Assembly: GCA_023427085.1 (NCBI GenBank)
Contig: JAEZBO010000236.1
Coordinates: 1-6,762, forward strand
DNA: 6,762 nt
Direction of reading: 5' to 3'
Origin: Pseudomonadota bacterium
GTDB lineage: Bacteria > Pseudomonadota > Gammaproteobacteria > Burkholderiales > Burkholderiaceae_B
In this document: positions 5,753 through 6,762 of the stretch, in pieces
Layout: each line of letters opens with the position of its first letter
Numbering within the stretch: the stretch's first letter is position 1
Notes under the pieces: model-generated
The model's database searches: none
What the model was told of the DNA's origin: nothing
The model's input: only the letters and a program-made list of their open reading frames with translations
Position numbers and translations under genes: made by a program

Positions 5753-6762
5753 ATGTCCATGGCTGCCGCCCCGCCCCCTCCCGACTTCGCTCGCGAGCGC
5801 TACTACCTGCACAATTTCCGCCAGGCGCTGAGCTGGATCGCCGAGCGTTCGGCCGACCTGCTCGATGCGCGAGAGCAGGCCTTCGTACGCGACTTCGCCG
5901 CGCTGCCCGAGCCGTCCAGCGCGCTGCTGGTGCGGCTGGTGATGCGCCGTGGCCCGCTGTTTCGCGCCAGCCGGCTGCGCTACGACGAGATCGGCTGTCC
6001 GCTGGCGGCCGCCGAGCCGCTGCTGGCACTGGGTTGGCTGATCCGCGACCCCGCACTCACGCTCGAACAGGTGTTCGCGCTGCACACCCGGGCCGAACTG
6101 GCGCGCGGCTTCGCCGCCCACGGCAGCGGCGCCGGGCTGCGCAAGCCCGACTGGTGCCTGGCGCTGCAAGGCCAGTTCGACGCGCCGCGTCCCTACAGCG
6201 CGTGGCCGGGCGGCCAGTACGACACCCTCTTCGAACTGGCCGCCGCGCCGCTGTGCGAACGGCTGCGGCTGATCTTTTTCGGCAACCTGCACCAGGAATG
6301 GTCCGAGTTCGTGCTCGCCGACCTGGGCATTTTCCGCTACGAAAGCGTGGCGCTGGCACCGTCGTCGCGCGCCTTTCGCGACCGCCAGGATGTCGATGAC
6401 TGCCTGGCGCTGCACGCCTGCCGGCAAGCCGTCGATGGCGAGACGCCGGCCGCCGACCTGATCGCGCAGGCGCTGCAGGTGCGCAGCGGCAACGACTGGC
6501 TGCGTGCGCGCCAGGCCAAGATCCTGTTCCGTATCGGCGAACGGTGCGAACGCCACGGCGACTGGGATGGCGCGCTGGCGGCCTACCAGCACAGCAGCCA
6601 TCCGGGCGCGCGCCATCGGCGCCTGCGCGTGCTCGAGCGCAGCGGCCGGCACGCCGACGCGATCGCGCTGGCCGAGCAGGCGTCGGCCGCACCCGAGAGC
6701 GAAGCCGAGCAGCAGAAGCTGGCGCGCATGCTGCCGCGGCTGCGGCGCGCGTTGGGCCAGGC
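5753..6762 (+). CDS. FAN1-like (VRR-NUC family) DNA repair nuclease, N-terminal part (3' partial)
   Basis: The 336 visible codons match the N-terminal and central part of bacterial FAN1, a structure-specific nuclease; the Pseudomonas aeruginosa and human forms cut 5' flaps and act on interstrand crosslinks. The family onset RYYLHNFRQALSWI lies at 16-29. A winged-helix-like block at 55-117 includes ALLVRLVMRRGPLFRASRL and the YDEIG motif. The motif LIFFGNLHQEWSEFVLADLG (173-192) is highly characteristic. A helical TPR-like region follows (about 245-336). The catalytic VRR-NUC domain would lie beyond the window; full-length bacterial homologues are roughly 550 residues. The frame has no stop before the edge. 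ATG at 5753 is preferred; ATG at 5759 is possible, and neither has a Shine-Dalgarno sequence. The LexA box predicts SOS induction. Frame and motifs make this the real gene over the long antisense frame opposite it. Confidence 0.9.
   Translation, partial: MSMAAAPPPPDFARERYYLHNFRQALSWIAERSADLLDAREQAFVRDFAALPEPSSALLVRLVMRRGPLFRASRLRYDEIGCPLAAAEPLLALGWLIRDPALTLEQVFALHTRAELARGFAAHGSGAGLRKPDWCLALQGQFDAPRPYSAWPGGQYDTLFELAAAPLCERLRLIFFGNLHQEWSEFVLADLGIFRYESVALAPSSRAFRDRQDVDDCLALHACRQAVDGETPAADLIAQALQVRSGNDWLRARQAKILFRIGERCERHGDWDGALAAYQHSSHPGARHRRLRVLERSGRHADAIALAEQASAAPESEAEQQKLARMLPRLRRALGQ

Noticed and set aside
5720..6652. A 310-codon minus-strand frame opposite the FAN1-like gene
   Set aside because: The plus strand encodes a recognisable nuclease family with conserved motifs. 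The antisense frame is low-complexity and would end within the LexA/promoter region.

Overview
The window is about 65-70% GC by eye, uses G/C-ending codons throughout, and is densely packed with genes. The GreB with an acidic N-terminal extension, the TRAP transporter and the style of the other proteins suggest a betaproteobacterium of the order Burkholderiales, perhaps an Alcaligenaceae (Bordetella/Achromobacter-like) genome. That assignment is an inference from protein style, not a computed result.

Layout. (1) Positions 2-2873, plus strand: a three-gene TRAP transporter operon in the order small permease (dctQ, 5' end cut by the window), large permease (dctM, sharing an ATGA overlap with dctQ) and periplasmic solute-binding protein (dctP, with its own strong ribosome binding site). 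A GC-rich hairpin lies between dctM and dctP. The operon ends in a textbook intrinsic terminator at 2927-2958. (2) Positions 2974-4398, minus strand: a PHP-superfamily phosphoesterase (3',5'-nucleoside bisphosphate phosphatase / RNase AM type) followed 12 nt later by greB, the transcript-cleavage factor. A TACAAT -10 element lies so close to the phosphoesterase ATG that the mRNA may be leaderless. (3) Positions 4399-4570: a 172-nt gap holding five degenerate 13-bp tandem repeats. (4) Positions 4571-5506, minus strand: an alpha/beta hydrolase with a complete Ser-Asp-His triad. (5) Positions 5507-5752: a divergent intergenic region whose right end carries an extended -10 promoter and a near-ideal LexA (SOS) box, CTGT-N8-ACAG. 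(6) Positions 5753-6762, plus strand: the first 336 codons of a bacterial FAN1-like (VRR-NUC family) structure-specific DNA repair nuclease, running off the window edge.

The most interesting element is the combination in (5) and (6): a LexA box directly on the promoter of a FAN1-type nuclease, which predicts that this repair enzyme is part of the DNA-damage response. The pairing of a short-RNA/nucleotide-degrading PHP enzyme with GreB in one minus-strand operon is a second observation worth testing. The rest of the window looks like ordinary chromosomal content. I saw no mobile elements, CRISPR arrays or RNA genes.
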